A stretch of 47,663 nt of DNA, taken from contig WFSE01000053.1 of the NCBI GenBank assembly GCA_015486135.1, positions 1-47,663 on the forward strand. The letters run 5' to 3'. This DNA is from Lentisphaeria bacterium. Its GTDB lineage: Bacteria; Verrucomicrobiota; Lentisphaeria; Victivallales; JAADHT01. The position numbers were made by a program, and so were the translations under genes. Of the stretch, positions 1-7,768 are shown one piece after another. The notes below the pieces were generated by a model. The model did not search any database. It was not told the origin of the DNA and saw only the letters and a program-made list of their open reading frames with translations. Every line of letters starts with the position of its first letter. The first letter of the stretch is position 1.

Positions 1-213
1 GCGACGAGCCGACGGCGTATAAGCATACTCCGAGGCGAAGGCAACGTGATCAGCGGTGCGTTTCCGGCTTTCGCGGAATTGGCAAGTGCCTCAAATCGCT
101 AGTCGGCTCCAAGGGTTTTGGGAAGTCCCCTCCCAAAACCTTGGAGATGACGCCATTGAAAAGACATTTAACCCGATAATTATTAAGCACTTGCCAATTA
201 TGCGGTGAGCCCT
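1..213 (+). repeat. Dispersed repeat element, copy 1, cut by the window edge
   Basis: Positions 1-100 closely match 29520-29615 (same orientation), including a GTATA.. CATACTCCGAGG stretch and ACGTGATCAGCGGTGCGTTT. The right end, CACTTGCCAATTATGCGGTGAGCCCT, matches the right end of the 29476-29737 element. The left end is outside the window. No credible protein is encoded, so this looks like a non-autonomous mobile repeat (MITE-like). Confidence 0.7.
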
Positions 214-456
214 ATGTAGGTGGTGGAGTTTCATTTATCATTCTACTAATTGCCCTATTGCATCAATAAGCGAAATTCTGCACCGTAAATAAATGGCAAA
301 AGAAGCGGAGAGCTCTGGTGGAGATGAAGAAATTATTCAGTAGGCCCTTGTTAAGCTTTATTTTGTGTCAACAAATTCTCGACTACCCATAAGTCATTGA
401 TAATCAACGGTGTTGTTCTTGGAAAGTGTGAAAGATAGGCCTAGATGCCATTGGGA
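214..456. other. Intergenic stretch with one dispersed terminal motif
   Basis: No gene is visible. The only recognisable item is one copy of the terminal motif at 329-348 (reverse strand AGGGCCTACTGAATAATTTC), possibly a remnant end of another dispersed element. The rest is AT-rich with no coding signal. Confidence 0.5.
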
Positions 457-1221
457 TCAAAGACCTGTAGGGATATCGATGAAGATGGTATCGACATCGA
501 ATTCCGCCGCGGTTTTTTCCATCAAAGCCTTTATGCCCGGCATTTCCGTAAAGTAATGCCCACCCGCCAGCACCGTCAATCCATGCTCCTCCGCTGGATG
601 CCAGGAAGTGTGTCCGAACTCGCCGGTGACCAGGCAATCGAGTCCCATTTCGGCGGTGGCCGCAAGTCCATCGATTCCAGCTCCGCCAGATATTACGCCC
701 ACGGTCGAAATGGTTTTGTCACGGGTTCCGTAAATGGCAGGCTTGAAGCCCAATTTGGTATTGACTAATTCCGCCAAGGCATCTGCCGCTATGGGGGTGT
801 CTAGGTCTCCTGCCATTCCAATATTGGCACCTCCGTATTCGGCGAAAGCGCGGCGGTCGCGCAATTCAAGCTTTTCAGCGATAACCGCGTTGTGCCCAAT
901 TTCCGGATGGGCGTCAAGTGGAAGGTGGGCGGCATACAATGAAATACCATTAACGAACAGGGTGCGGATACGTGGAGTGTCGAGTCCGACTATGCGCTTG
1001 AATCCATTTCCCCAACTAAGGCCATGATGAACGAAGACAATGTCGGAGTCCGAGTCCGCCGCCGCTTCGAATAGAGCGAGAGAGGCATCCACACCAAATG
1101 CGATTTTCGCTATTTCGCTATCGCCTTCCACCTGCAAACCGTTGTTCGAGGGGTCGCCCTCAAAGCGTTTCAAATCAAGCAACTCGTTCCACCAAGACAC
1201 CAATTTCCTTAGTTTTACCAT
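457..1221 (-). CDS. Nif3/YqfO-like dinuclear metal-centre protein
   Basis: This 254-residue protein belongs to the NIF3 (YbgI/YqfO) family, toroidal hexamers with a two-metal site. The biochemical role is disputed; GTP cyclohydrolase I type 2 is a common but weakly supported label. Visible marks are the metal-ligand segment FVHHGLSWG near residue 65, the family signature YAAHLPLDAHPEIGHNA near residue 97, and the C-terminal LVTGEFGHTSWHPAEEHG with a second histidine-rich metal segment. The length fits the short bacterial form without the inserted PII-like domain. A GGAG sits about 9 bases upstream of the ATG. It is separated from fmt by about 60 bases on the same strand and may be the last gene of that run. 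Confidence 0.93.
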   Translation of the reverse strand: MVKLRKLVSWWNELLDLKRFEGDPSNNGLQVEGDSEIAKIAFGVDASLALFEAAADSDSDIVFVHHGLSWGNGFKRIVGLDTPRIRTLFVNGISLYAAHLPLDAHPEIGHNAVIAEKLELRDRRAFAEYGGANIGMAGDLDTPIAADALAELVNTKLGFKPAIYGTRDKTISTVGVISGGAGIDGLAATAEMGLDCLVTGEFGHTSWHPAEEHGLTVLAGGHYFTEMPGIKALMEKTAAEFDVDTIFIDIPTGL

Positions 1222-1279
1222 AGTTATCAGCTCCAGTATCCCGTATCCGCTTCACGCTGCCAGGTTGTTTTGCACAAGT

Positions 1280-2236
1280 CTATCCATTAAGCGCCAATGT
1301 TCCGTGTTGGATTTCGCGGCGTCCCCGCAAGAATTCCGAGGCAGACATTTCCTTTCCGCCTTCGGGGACGAGGCGTTCAATTACGATCGCCCCCTCTCCG
1401 CAAGCGATTGTCCAGACATCTCCTGCTTCGAGTGTTTCTCCTGGCTTCGCATTGGGCGTGTTGTCCAACGGGCGTGCGTCAGCGATAATGATACGAATTA
1501 TTCGTTTGGGGGTTTCGATTTTGAAAAACGCGCCTGGCCATGGATGGTATGCCCGCGCCATGCGGTCAATCCAACGGGCTGGACGCTGCCAGTCCACGGA
1601 TCCAGCGCTTTTCCGCGTTTTTCGCGTAATTGTCGCCTCGGAATCGTTTTGAGGCATTGGAGTCAACGCACCGGACACCACGTCAAGCAGGATATCCACA
1701 ACATGCTTGGCTGCGAGTTCAGCAAGTGCCATTTCCAAGGCATCCGCCTTCATTTTTCCTATCGGCATATCAAATTGAGCATAGACGGGACCGGTATCCA
1801 ATCCAGCGTCCATGCGCATAAACGAGATTCCAGAGCGCTCGTCTCCGGCCAGGATCGCCGCCGCTATGGGCGAAGCGCCGCGGTATTTTGGCAGTAGCGA
1901 GGCGTGGATGTTTACACATGCCACGGACGGCAAGTCAAGAAAATGTGGCTTGAGTATTTGGCCAAAGGACGCTACAAGCACAATATCCGGGGCCAATTCG
2001 CGGAGGGCGCGAAGGAAATTTTCCGTATTGACCGATTCGGGTTTGAGAGGGTTAATTCCTCTTTCCTCCGCCCAACGAGCCACGGGGGTGGGGGTCGGCG
2101 CTCGTTTCCGTCCAGCTGGACGGTCGGGTTGAGTGGCTACGCCAAGCACTTCCACTCCATCGGTGTCCATTAACCGCTCGAATGAAGGAATGGCTATGGC
2201 ACCAGATCCCAACAGGAAAACCGAGGGCGAATTCAT
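1280..2236 (-). CDS. fmt: Methionyl-tRNA formyltransferase
   Basis: Fmt transfers a formyl group from 10-formyltetrahydrofolate to initiator Met-tRNA in the cytoplasm. The 318-residue length is normal. The N-terminal Rossmann-like domain carries NIHASLLPKYRGASPI, and the catalytic triad is Asn109, His111 and Asp147 (in MDAGLDTGP). The C-terminal OB-fold tRNA-binding domain follows from about residue 205. The start codon overlaps the stop of the upstream zinc-ribbon gene by four bases (ATGA), so the two are translationally coupled. The usual neighbour def (peptide deformylase) is absent here. Confidence 0.97.
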   Translation of the reverse strand: MNSPSVFLLGSGAIAIPSFERLMDTDGVEVLGVATQPDRPAGRKRAPTPTPVARWAEERGINPLKPESVNTENFLRALRELAPDIVLVASFGQILKPHFLDLPSVACVNIHASLLPKYRGASPIAAAILAGDERSGISFMRMDAGLDTGPVYAQFDMPIGKMKADALEMALAELAAKHVVDILLDVVSGALTPMPQNDSEATITRKTRKSAGSVDWQRPARWIDRMARAYHPWPGAFFKIETPKRIIRIIIADARPLDNTPNAKPGETLEAGDVWTIACGEGAIVIERLVPEGGKEMSASEFLRGRREIQHGTLALNG

Positions 2237-2634
2237 GATTCGTCTTTGAATTGATCCAGTTCCCTCTTATTCTTTTCGGCGCATTGCGGGCATATTCCAT
2301 GCGAAACGCCCGTGCGCCCCTTGATTTCCCATTGCTTCAATTGGTATATCTTCCCGCACCAAGCGCACGCTATGGGAATGGTTTTGGGAAGGTCGTCCGG
2401 GTTGCAAATCATTGTTTGCATGTTAGAACCGCGCCGCGGTGACTCTTTTTGCTTCTTTTCGCATTCCGGGCACATGCCGTGCGACACAGCGGTCTCTTTC
2501 CCCTCGGTGGCCTTCCAGTGTTTCAGGTGGTATATCTTTCCGCATACAGAGCATATCACGGGGACGGTCCGCATCAGGTCGTCCACGTTCATTTCCAAGG
2601 TTTTATCTGTTTTTTTAAGCTCTTTTTTAGACAC
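2233..2634 (-). CDS. Small protein with two tandem zinc-ribbon modules
   Basis: This 133-residue protein is an internal duplication. Module 1 (about residues 25-62) has CSVCGK..HGMCPEC and module 2 (about 83-122) has CAWCGK..HGICPQC, each able to hold one zinc ion. Both modules share K-I-Y-x-L-K-x-W after the first cysteine pair. There is no membrane segment. I do not recognise a named function; similar CxxCG-W-HGICPxC modules occur in PVC-group proteins as putative sensory or nucleic-acid-binding zinc fingers. It lies 3 bases after leuD and overlaps fmt by 4 bases, so leuD, this gene and fmt are probably one transcript. Confidence 0.8.
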   Translation of the reverse strand: MSKKELKKTDKTLEMNVDDLMRTVPVICSVCGKIYHLKHWKATEGKETAVSHGMCPECEKKQKESPRRGSNMQTMICNPDDLPKTIPIACAWCGKIYQLKQWEIKGRTGVSHGICPQCAEKNKRELDQFKDES

Positions 2635-2637
2635 GAT

Positions 2638-3180
2638 TCAAATCATTCCCGTTTTTCTTGCATGCTCGAAGATTCCGCCGCTATCGATGACCTCTTTAAC
2701 GTCTCCCATGTCGCGGAGGGCACACTTATCCCCGGTAGCGGTAATAGTTAGGATCATTTTTTCAAGGTCGATTTCCACTTTGTCTCCAGTTTTCAATATT
2801 TTATTCAGCGGTTTTTCGCTTTCGATTGGATAAATCTCTCCAGTGGCGACGCAGTTTCTGAAAAATATTCTAGCGAAGGAATTTGCGAGGACAACCTCCG
2901 CGCCTGAGGCCCCAAGGCATACCGGGGCGTGCTCCCGGCTAGAGCCGCAACCGAAATTATCGCCCGCAACGATAATTTTATACGGGGTTCGGGATTGCCC
3001 CTCGGGGACGAACCGAGGCGTTGAGTCCGTGGGAAGCCCACATAGCGCCAACGCCCCGAGTTTCTTGTATTCCTCCGAGATAGTGGGCACGAGATTCAGG
3101 TGTTCTGCCGGAATAATCTGGTCGGTGTCGATATTATCGCCCAACACGAATACTGATCCTTTTATGCTTTGGTTACCCAC
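2638..3180 (-). CDS. leuD: 3-isopropylmalate dehydratase small subunit
   Basis: The small (swivelling) subunit of the aconitase-type isopropylmalate isomerase of leucine synthesis. The 180 residues include GDNIDTDQIIPAEHL at the N-terminus and the signature GDNFGCGSSREHAP near residue 75, which forms the substrate carboxylate pocket. The size matches the archaeal/deep-bacterial LeuD type. The iron-sulfur large subunit LeuC is not in the window. Because the short LeuD forms are shared, citraconate or related isomerase activity cannot be excluded. Together with ilvC at 13069-14052 it shows that branched-chain amino acid synthesis genes are scattered. Confidence 0.93.
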   Translation of the reverse strand: MGNQSIKGSVFVLGDNIDTDQIIPAEHLNLVPTISEEYKKLGALALCGLPTDSTPRFVPEGQSRTPYKIIVAGDNFGCGSSREHAPVCLGASGAEVVLANSFARIFFRNCVATGEIYPIESEKPLNKILKTGDKVEIDLEKMILTITATGDKCALRDMGDVKEVIDSGGIFEHARKTGMI

Positions 3181-3247
3181 CGTAGTACTTTATCCTTTTA
3201 TCTGTTTTATGTTCCAAGCGCCATCGATTAGACGCCTTTCAATCGTG

Positions 3248-3853
3248 TTAATCAGCGTTCCGTAGCCGCATAGCCACTTCCGCCACTCTTCGTCCGAGAT
3301 TTTCCGCCGTCTCCATCCCAACGGAATCCGCCTCCACTCCCCCCTTGTCCGGCGTGTTTTGGAGCGCCGCGCCGAAATGCGCCGTCGGCTTGCCATCGCT
3401 GACACATATCATATCGTGGCATAGCAAAGCGGCCCTGACGGCATCTAGAGTCAATTCCTGGCCTCCGTTTCTCACCCCTCCCACGGCAACCACACCACCT
3501 ATGCGGTCACGGAACAGCCAACTATTGCGCCTGAACATAACGCAACGATCAATAAAAGCCTTACATTGAGCTGTCATGGAGCCGAAATAAACTGGCGTTG
3601 CGACAATCATCCCCGCGATGTCCGCATCGGCCAAAGTCGGAATCAACTTGTTGAAATCATCGTTTATCGGGCAATCCAGCGTGTTCTTGCAGAAACCACA
3701 CGCATTGCAAGGAGCGACGGCAAGCCCGGCGAGCTCTATTATTTCCGTCTCGATGGAGCCGTCCACTTTTCCCGCTGCCACTAGACAACGCTCCAACGCT
3801 TTGAAGGAACTCTGCCCTTTCCGAGGGCTGCAACAAATCCCCAATATTTTCAC
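3248..3853 (-). CDS. Flavodoxin-fold NAD(P)H-dependent reductase with cysteine cluster
   Basis: A 201-residue NADPH-dependent FMN reductase/iron-sulfur flavoprotein-like enzyme. The N-terminal ILGICCSPRKGQSS is the FMN phosphate loop. CNACGFCKNTLDCPINDD (about residues 49-66) is the compact cysteine motif found in Isf-type flavoproteins and related flavodoxin-fold reductases. ATPVYFGSMTAQCKAFIDR is the family's second conserved block. It probably moves electrons between NAD(P)H, FMN and an unknown partner in the cytoplasm. It is on the same strand as leuD but 67 bases away. Whether a [4Fe-4S] cluster is bound cannot be told, because the cysteine spacing is not the classic ferredoxin one. Confidence 0.88.
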   Translation of the reverse strand: MKILGICCSPRKGQSSFKALERCLVAAGKVDGSIETEIIELAGLAVAPCNACGFCKNTLDCPINDDFNKLIPTLADADIAGMIVATPVYFGSMTAQCKAFIDRCVMFRRNSWLFRDRIGGVVAVGGVRNGGQELTLDAVRAALLCHDMICVSDGKPTAHFGAALQNTPDKGGVEADSVGMETAENLGRRVAEVAMRLRNAD

Positions 3854-3871
3854 ACGCCACTCCGTCGGTTG

Positions 3872-4249
3872 TCAATCCATAGTAGCTTTTAGTAATCGTT
3901 CCCGTATCGAATCCTTGGCGAATCCCGTTTCCGGATCAATATCCGCCTTGTTATTCTCCTTGAATCGTTTGTATTTCAAGGAGTTAAGGATGTATCCGCA
4001 CTTTCCGCATAAGACCACCTTCCCAGTGGACTCCAGTACCCGGCGTTCTTCAGGGGTAAGCTCCAGCTCCTTCGCATGGTCGAGAAGCCTGCGTCGAAGA
4101 TCCGCGCTCAACACGCAAGGTTTTTTCGCCCGCAACATGGCAATCTCATCCTTGCTCAGGGTGATGTTTTCATCGCCTGATGTCGTCAGGCACCCCTCGG
4201 CGCAAAAAAGGCCTAGCAACAACAACACGGCGAGAAACCTTCTACCCAT
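3872..4249 (-). CDS. Putative lipoprotein, unknown function
   Basis: A 125-residue protein starting at MGRRF; a longer in-frame start at 4282 would put a charged segment before the signal peptide and is less likely. The signal segment FLAVLLLLGLFCAEGC ends in a lipobox-like cysteine, so it is probably an envelope lipoprotein. A CGKCGY pair occurs at about residue 85 together with a segment rich in charged residues. No family is recognised. It is 18 bases upstream of the flavoprotein gene and on the same strand, so they may be cotranscribed. Confidence 0.65.
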   Translation of the reverse strand: MGRRFLAVLLLLGLFCAEGCLTTSGDENITLSKDEIAMLRAKKPCVLSADLRRRLLDHAKELELTPEERRVLESTGKVVLCGKCGYILNSLKYKRFKENNKADIDPETGFAKDSIRERLLKATMD

Positions 4250-4372
4250 AGCACCTATCTCCTTAGCGGAATCATAGCACATTCAAGTTGAACATCTCGT
4301 AACGATACCCCGACATCATTCCGTTGCAAGTGCGCGCTTCCGAAAAACCACCTGCCGGGATTGTTGGCGTTT

Positions 4373-4401
4373 TTGACTAGAATCCAATGAGGCAATATTG
4401 T
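4373..4401 (+). promoter_or_regulatory. Sigma70-like promoter for the alpha/beta hydrolase gene
   Basis: TTGACT (4373-4378) and TATTGT (4396-4401) are 17 bases apart. A transcript from here would start near 4408, which excludes the upstream in-frame ATG at 4387 and supports the ATG at 4441. Confidence 0.5.
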
Positions 4402-4440
4402 ACGAAGGTGTTTAATATCAAACTGAGCGGAGTGATTGCT

Positions 4441-5367
4441 ATGGATAAAAATAGTCCTCAACCTGTGGAAAAGGGAAAGTTCCACTACCAAGACGACGAA
4501 TTTGTTCATTACGAGGTTTACGGGGACGGCGATATTCCCCTCGTGTTGATTCACGGTTTCGCGTCTTCTTCCCGGAACTGGGACGATCTGCTCGTACGGC
4601 TCGTTCCATCCGGAGCCGATGGAAACGCCAAATCCCCATACAAAATCCACGTTGTGGACTGCAAGGGCTCAGGCGCGTCGTCCAAGCCGGCGAACTCCGA
4701 CTACTCCATCCCGGCGCACGGCAAAATAATCGCTGATTTTGTCAGGAAAAAAGGGCTGGACGGCTATGTCCTCGCCGGGCACTCGATGGGAGGGGGCGTG
4801 GCCTTGATGGCCACGTTGGTTTTGAAGCGGTTCGCCGATTCCCCGAGACAAGGTGGCCTGATCCTTCTCGACACGGCGTGCTACCCAACCCGAGTGCCTA
4901 AATTCATAAAAATACTTGGAAATCCGTGGACAAGATGGATTCCCTTCTATTTCCTTTCTGCCAGGAACAAGGGGAAACGGGCACTGAAGGCGGGGTTCCA
5001 CAACCCTGCAAAGGGCACGCAGGAGATACTTGCCAGGTACTCCAATCTCTGGAAAATTCCAGGATTCAAACGTGCTATTTCCGCTACTGCCGCACAGATT
5101 GTTCCCTCCAATCCCGACGAGTTGACCGAGAAATTCCACACCATCGATTGTCCGGTTCTCGTGATTTGGGGGCGGCAAGACAAAGTGCTCGATGTGGAAT
5201 TGGGCGAACGCTTGGTCAACGACCTTCCCAACGCAGAGTTAGCAATAATCGACAATTGCGGTCATTGTGTCATGGAAGAGGAGCCAGACGAGGTGGCGAT
5301 GCGTTTTATTGATTTCGCGGAAAAAGTCGTTGAACGTTCAGGGGACCTGAAGCTTATCAAGTCTTGA
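4441..5367 (+). CDS. Alpha/beta-fold hydrolase
   Basis: A 308-residue hydrolase of the alpha/beta superfamily. The oxyanion segment LVLIHGFASSSRNW, the nucleophile elbow AGHSMGGG (Ser), the acid loop VIWGRQDKVLD (Asp) and the final DNCGHCVMEEEPDEVA (His) give a complete Ser-Asp-His triad. The resemblance is to the general esterase/epoxide-hydrolase-like group, and no substrate can be assigned. No signal peptide is present, so it is probably cytoplasmic. The ATG at 4441 was chosen because GGAG lies just upstream and a promoter overlaps the earlier ATG at 4387. The gene is convergent with the permease gene, with only 48 bases between their stops. Confidence 0.9.
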   Translation: MDKNSPQPVEKGKFHYQDDEFVHYEVYGDGDIPLVLIHGFASSSRNWDDLLVRLVPSGADGNAKSPYKIHVVDCKGSGASSKPANSDYSIPAHGKIIADFVRKKGLDGYVLAGHSMGGGVALMATLVLKRFADSPRQGGLILLDTACYPTRVPKFIKILGNPWTRWIPFYFLSARNKGKRALKAGFHNPAKGTQEILARYSNLWKIPGFKRAISATAAQIVPSNPDELTEKFHTIDCPVLVIWGRQDKVLDVELGERLVNDLPNAELAIIDNCGHCVMEEEPDEVAMRFIDFAEKVVERSGDLKLIKS

Positions 5368-5394
5368 GGTGGAATTTATTGAGAGTTGACTCAA

Positions 5395-5417
5395 GCCAAT
5401 TTTATTCAGGAGGCCCT
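5395..5417 (-). repeat. Dispersed terminal motif AGGGCCTCCTGAATAAAATTGG
   Basis: One copy of the AGGGCYNNCTGAATAAT family that ends the mobile-looking repeats elsewhere in the window. It lies between two convergent genes, and its first bases form the TAG stop codon of the permease gene on the minus strand. Confidence 0.5.
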
Positions 5418-6744
5418 ATTGGGTTCTGAGTCTTGGATCCGCCCAAGCGCACGCGGCTTCCGCAGCCAGGTTTGTTACTACGAACACTCCGGCCGTTACG
5501 ACCACCAACGCCTTTATCATCTGCAGGTCGGAATTTCGCAGGGCGTTGATTCCGGCATATCCCAATCCGGGAATGCCGAAGAAACTTTCAAGCAGGAGGC
5601 TTCCCGTGAACATGAATGGAGCGATAACGCTGAGACGGTTTATGATGGGTGCCGCGGCATTGCGCAGGAGATGGCGGAAGTAGATGGAGAACCCGTCGCC
5701 CCCCTTTGCGACGGCGGATCTGAGATATTCCCTTCCCAACTCGTTTACGAACACCGTTCTATAAAACCGGACACCGCCGCCAAGACCGGAGATGATTCCC
5801 AGCGCTACCGGTAACGCCAAATGCCACGGAGACTCGAATCCCCATATTGGGAACCACCCTAACCAATACGCGAAAAAGTACTGTCCAGCTATGAGAACCA
5901 CGACATAGCTGACGCTCATCCCGACCACCGAAAGGATAGTGGCCAAATGGTCGGGCCAACGCCCGCGGAAAGCGGCGGCGATCATGGCGATCACAATTCC
6001 CCCCAGCAGCTCTCCAATCACTATTGGCACCATCAAGGCTAACGATGGCCATATCCCTCTAGCCAAAACCTCGGAAACGGGTTCCCGCGTGGTAAGAGAG
6101 CGCCCGAAATTGAGAAAGGAGACGTAGGGAAACGAGTCGCGGGGGGAAACGATTTCCTCGAGCGCCGCCACAACTTGCGAATCCCAAGGCGAATCCTGCT
6201 TACGGAAAAACTCGGCGGACGCGACTAACGCGTGGGCGTTCTTCGACGCGGAAATCGCGAATGCGTCGGGAGGAGGAGCTTCTTCTCCGGCGCCAAACGA
6301 GCGTTCAAGCGTTTCCCAGCGACCATGGGTGTCAAACCGATCTCCTTGCCACCATCCCGACCCGGAAACTACAATCTTGGCTAGAATCGCTGTTCCCGGC
6401 GCATCGAAATTACGGTGAAATAGCACTTTCCCATCATTCGACAATACAAGCGCTTCATCCTTGAATGAAACGTCCCCAGACGAGGAAACCCCCTTTGGAA
6501 GACGACCGGATGCGAAATCTGCGGACGAATACAACTCGGTGCGCCGCCACCATCCCCATAGCAAGGGTTTGCCCGAAGCCAATGTCATCCGAAGGTCTTC
6601 AACCTCTTTCGGAGAGGGTTTTTTGCCTAGCGCGGCTCTCGCGGGGTCTCCGGCGGCGACTCGGAAGAGTAGGAACGTCACAATCAGCACCCCCAGCATG
6701 ACCAGGGCCGCGCCAATGATTTTCCTGATGAGAAAACCGATCAT
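5416..6744 (-). CDS. DppB/OppB-type ABC transporter permease with a large insertion
   Basis: A binding-protein-dependent permease of the peptide/nickel family (BPD_transp_1). The N-terminal TM segment IIGAALVMLGVLIVTFLLFRVAAGDP is characteristic of DppB proteins. The C-terminal half has about five TM helices and the cytoplasmic EAA loop (YLRSAVAKGGDGFSIYFRHLLRNAAAP) that contacts the ATPase. The length is 442 residues where 300-340 is usual. The excess is an approximately 130-residue hydrophilic block (about 66-197), probably periplasmic, between LLWGWW and FLNFGRSLTT, which are neighbouring elements in ordinary DppB. It reads in frame without repeats. No DppC, ATPase or binding protein is adjacent. 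A GGAAATGGC precedes the start. Confidence 0.88.
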   Translation of the reverse strand: MIGFLIRKIIGAALVMLGVLIVTFLLFRVAAGDPARAALGKKPSPKEVEDLRMTLASGKPLLWGWWRRTELYSSADFASGRLPKGVSSSGDVSFKDEALVLSNDGKVLFHRNFDAPGTAILAKIVVSGSGWWQGDRFDTHGRWETLERSFGAGEEAPPPDAFAISASKNAHALVASAEFFRKQDSPWDSQVVAALEEIVSPRDSFPYVSFLNFGRSLTTREPVSEVLARGIWPSLALMVPIVIGELLGGIVIAMIAAAFRGRWPDHLATILSVVGMSVSYVVVLIAGQYFFAYWLGWFPIWGFESPWHLALPVALGIISGLGGGVRFYRTVFVNELGREYLRSAVAKGGDGFSIYFRHLLRNAAAPIINRLSVIAPFMFTGSLLLESFFGIPGLGYAGINALRNSDLQMIKALVVVTAGVFVVTNLAAEAACAWADPRLRTQ

Positions 6745-6757
6745 GCCATTTCCAATT

Positions 6758-7015
6758 CTAGCGGGGCGTACCCTCGGATGAATTTCCGTCCGGATTGGCC
6801 ATCAAATCGCCAAGTTCGCTGAAAAGCTTTATCCGCTCTTCGGCCTCGGCCGTGTCAAGCCGCTCTATGGCAAATCCAGCGTGAATTATAACGTAGTCTC
6901 CCGGAGCGGGGTGTTCTATCAAAGAAACATTGGCCTTGGTTTGGACACCGTCAACTTCGACCTTGGCTCTCCGGCCGTCGGTTTCAACGATTCTCATTGG
7001 AATAGCCAAGCACAT
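6758..7015 (-). CDS. hypC: HypC/HybG/HupF-family hydrogenase maturation chaperone
   Basis: An 85-residue protein that opens with MCLAIP. Cys2 is the essential residue that, in characterised HypC, binds HypD and carries the Fe(CN)2CO precursor to the [NiFe]-hydrogenase large subunit. The central GVQTKANVSLIEHPAPGDYVIIHAGFAIERLD matches the family core. No other hyp gene or hydrogenase subunit is in the window; it sits alone between lptB (15 bases away) and the permease gene. It may be a solitary copy serving a hydrogenase elsewhere. Confidence 0.92.
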   Translation of the reverse strand: MCLAIPMRIVETDGRRAKVEVDGVQTKANVSLIEHPAPGDYVIIHAGFAIERLDTAEAEERIKLFSELGDLMANPDGNSSEGTPR

Positions 7016-7030
7016 GGGGGCACTCCGCCA

Positions 7031-7768
7031 TCACATGGTGAATTGTGGTCCTAGATAAAGTTCCCTGGCTTTCGGGTCTTTAACTAGGAACTCGCTACTT
7101 CCCTCGCACAATATCTGTCCCTGGCACATCAAGTATGCGCGGTCAACACACGACAGTGTCTCGCGGACGTTATGGTCGGTTATAAGAATCGCCAAATTGC
7201 GCTCTTTGAGCTGTCCTATGATTTGTTGGACATCGTACACGGCGATAGGGTCCACTCCGCTGAACGGCTCGTCAAGCATTATGAAGGAGGGATTTGTCAC
7301 CAACGCCCGCGTGATCTCCAGCCTCCGGCGTTCGCCCCCGCTCAGCGTCATCGCTTTTTGATGCGCCAATGATGTCAATTCCAATTCGTTGAGTAGCTCC
7401 TCGAGACGATTCTCGCGCTCCTTTCTCCCCATATCCATCGTCTCGAGAATCGCCATGATATTCTCTTTCACGGTCAGCTTCCTAAAAATCGAAGGTTCCT
7501 GGGCGAGATATCCCATTCCGCGTCTAGCGCGCTGGTACATTGGCAGATGGGTCACCTCCTCGCCGTTGAAGAGAACCGTGCCCGAGTTAGGCCTTATCAA
7601 GCCTATCATCATGTAGAAGCTGGTGGTTTTTCCTGCGCCGTTGGGGCCCAAAAGTCCGACCACTTCGCCTCTCCGCACGGTCATCGACACCCCATCGACG
7701 ACTTTTTTACCGTGATACGCCTTAACCAGATTTCTGGCATCTAAGATGAAGTCTTTTGTTTCGCTCAT
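7031..7768 (-). CDS. lptB: Lipopolysaccharide export ABC transporter ATPase
   Basis: LptB is the cytoplasmic ATPase that drives lipopolysaccharide extraction from the inner membrane with LptF/LptG/LptC. The 245 residues include Walker A GPNGAGKTTSFYMMIGL, the long-form Q-loop region YLAQEPSIFRKLTV, signature LSGGERRRLEITRAL, Walker B FIMLDEPFSGVDPIAV and H-loop ITDHNVRETL. FSGVDPIAV and TDHNVRETL are typical of LptB rather than LivG/LivF. Its start overlaps the stop of the lptA-like gene by four bases, indicating coupling. LptF/LptG are not in the window. Confidence 0.96.
   Translation of the reverse strand: MSETKDFILDARNLVKAYHGKKVVDGVSMTVRRGEVVGLLGPNGAGKTTSFYMMIGLIRPNSGTVLFNGEEVTHLPMYQRARRGMGYLAQEPSIFRKLTVKENIMAILETMDMGRKERENRLEELLNELELTSLAHQKAMTLSGGERRRLEITRALVTNPSFIMLDEPFSGVDPIAVYDVQQIIGQLKERNLAILITDHNVRETLSCVDRAYLMCQGQILCEGSSEFLVKDPKARELYLGPQFTM

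Noticed and set aside
1040-1897. A 285-codon plus-strand frame over the nif3 and fmt genes
   Set aside because: It is antisense to two clear families, has no recognisable domain or ribosome site, and its codon pattern is the mirror of the minus-strand genes.
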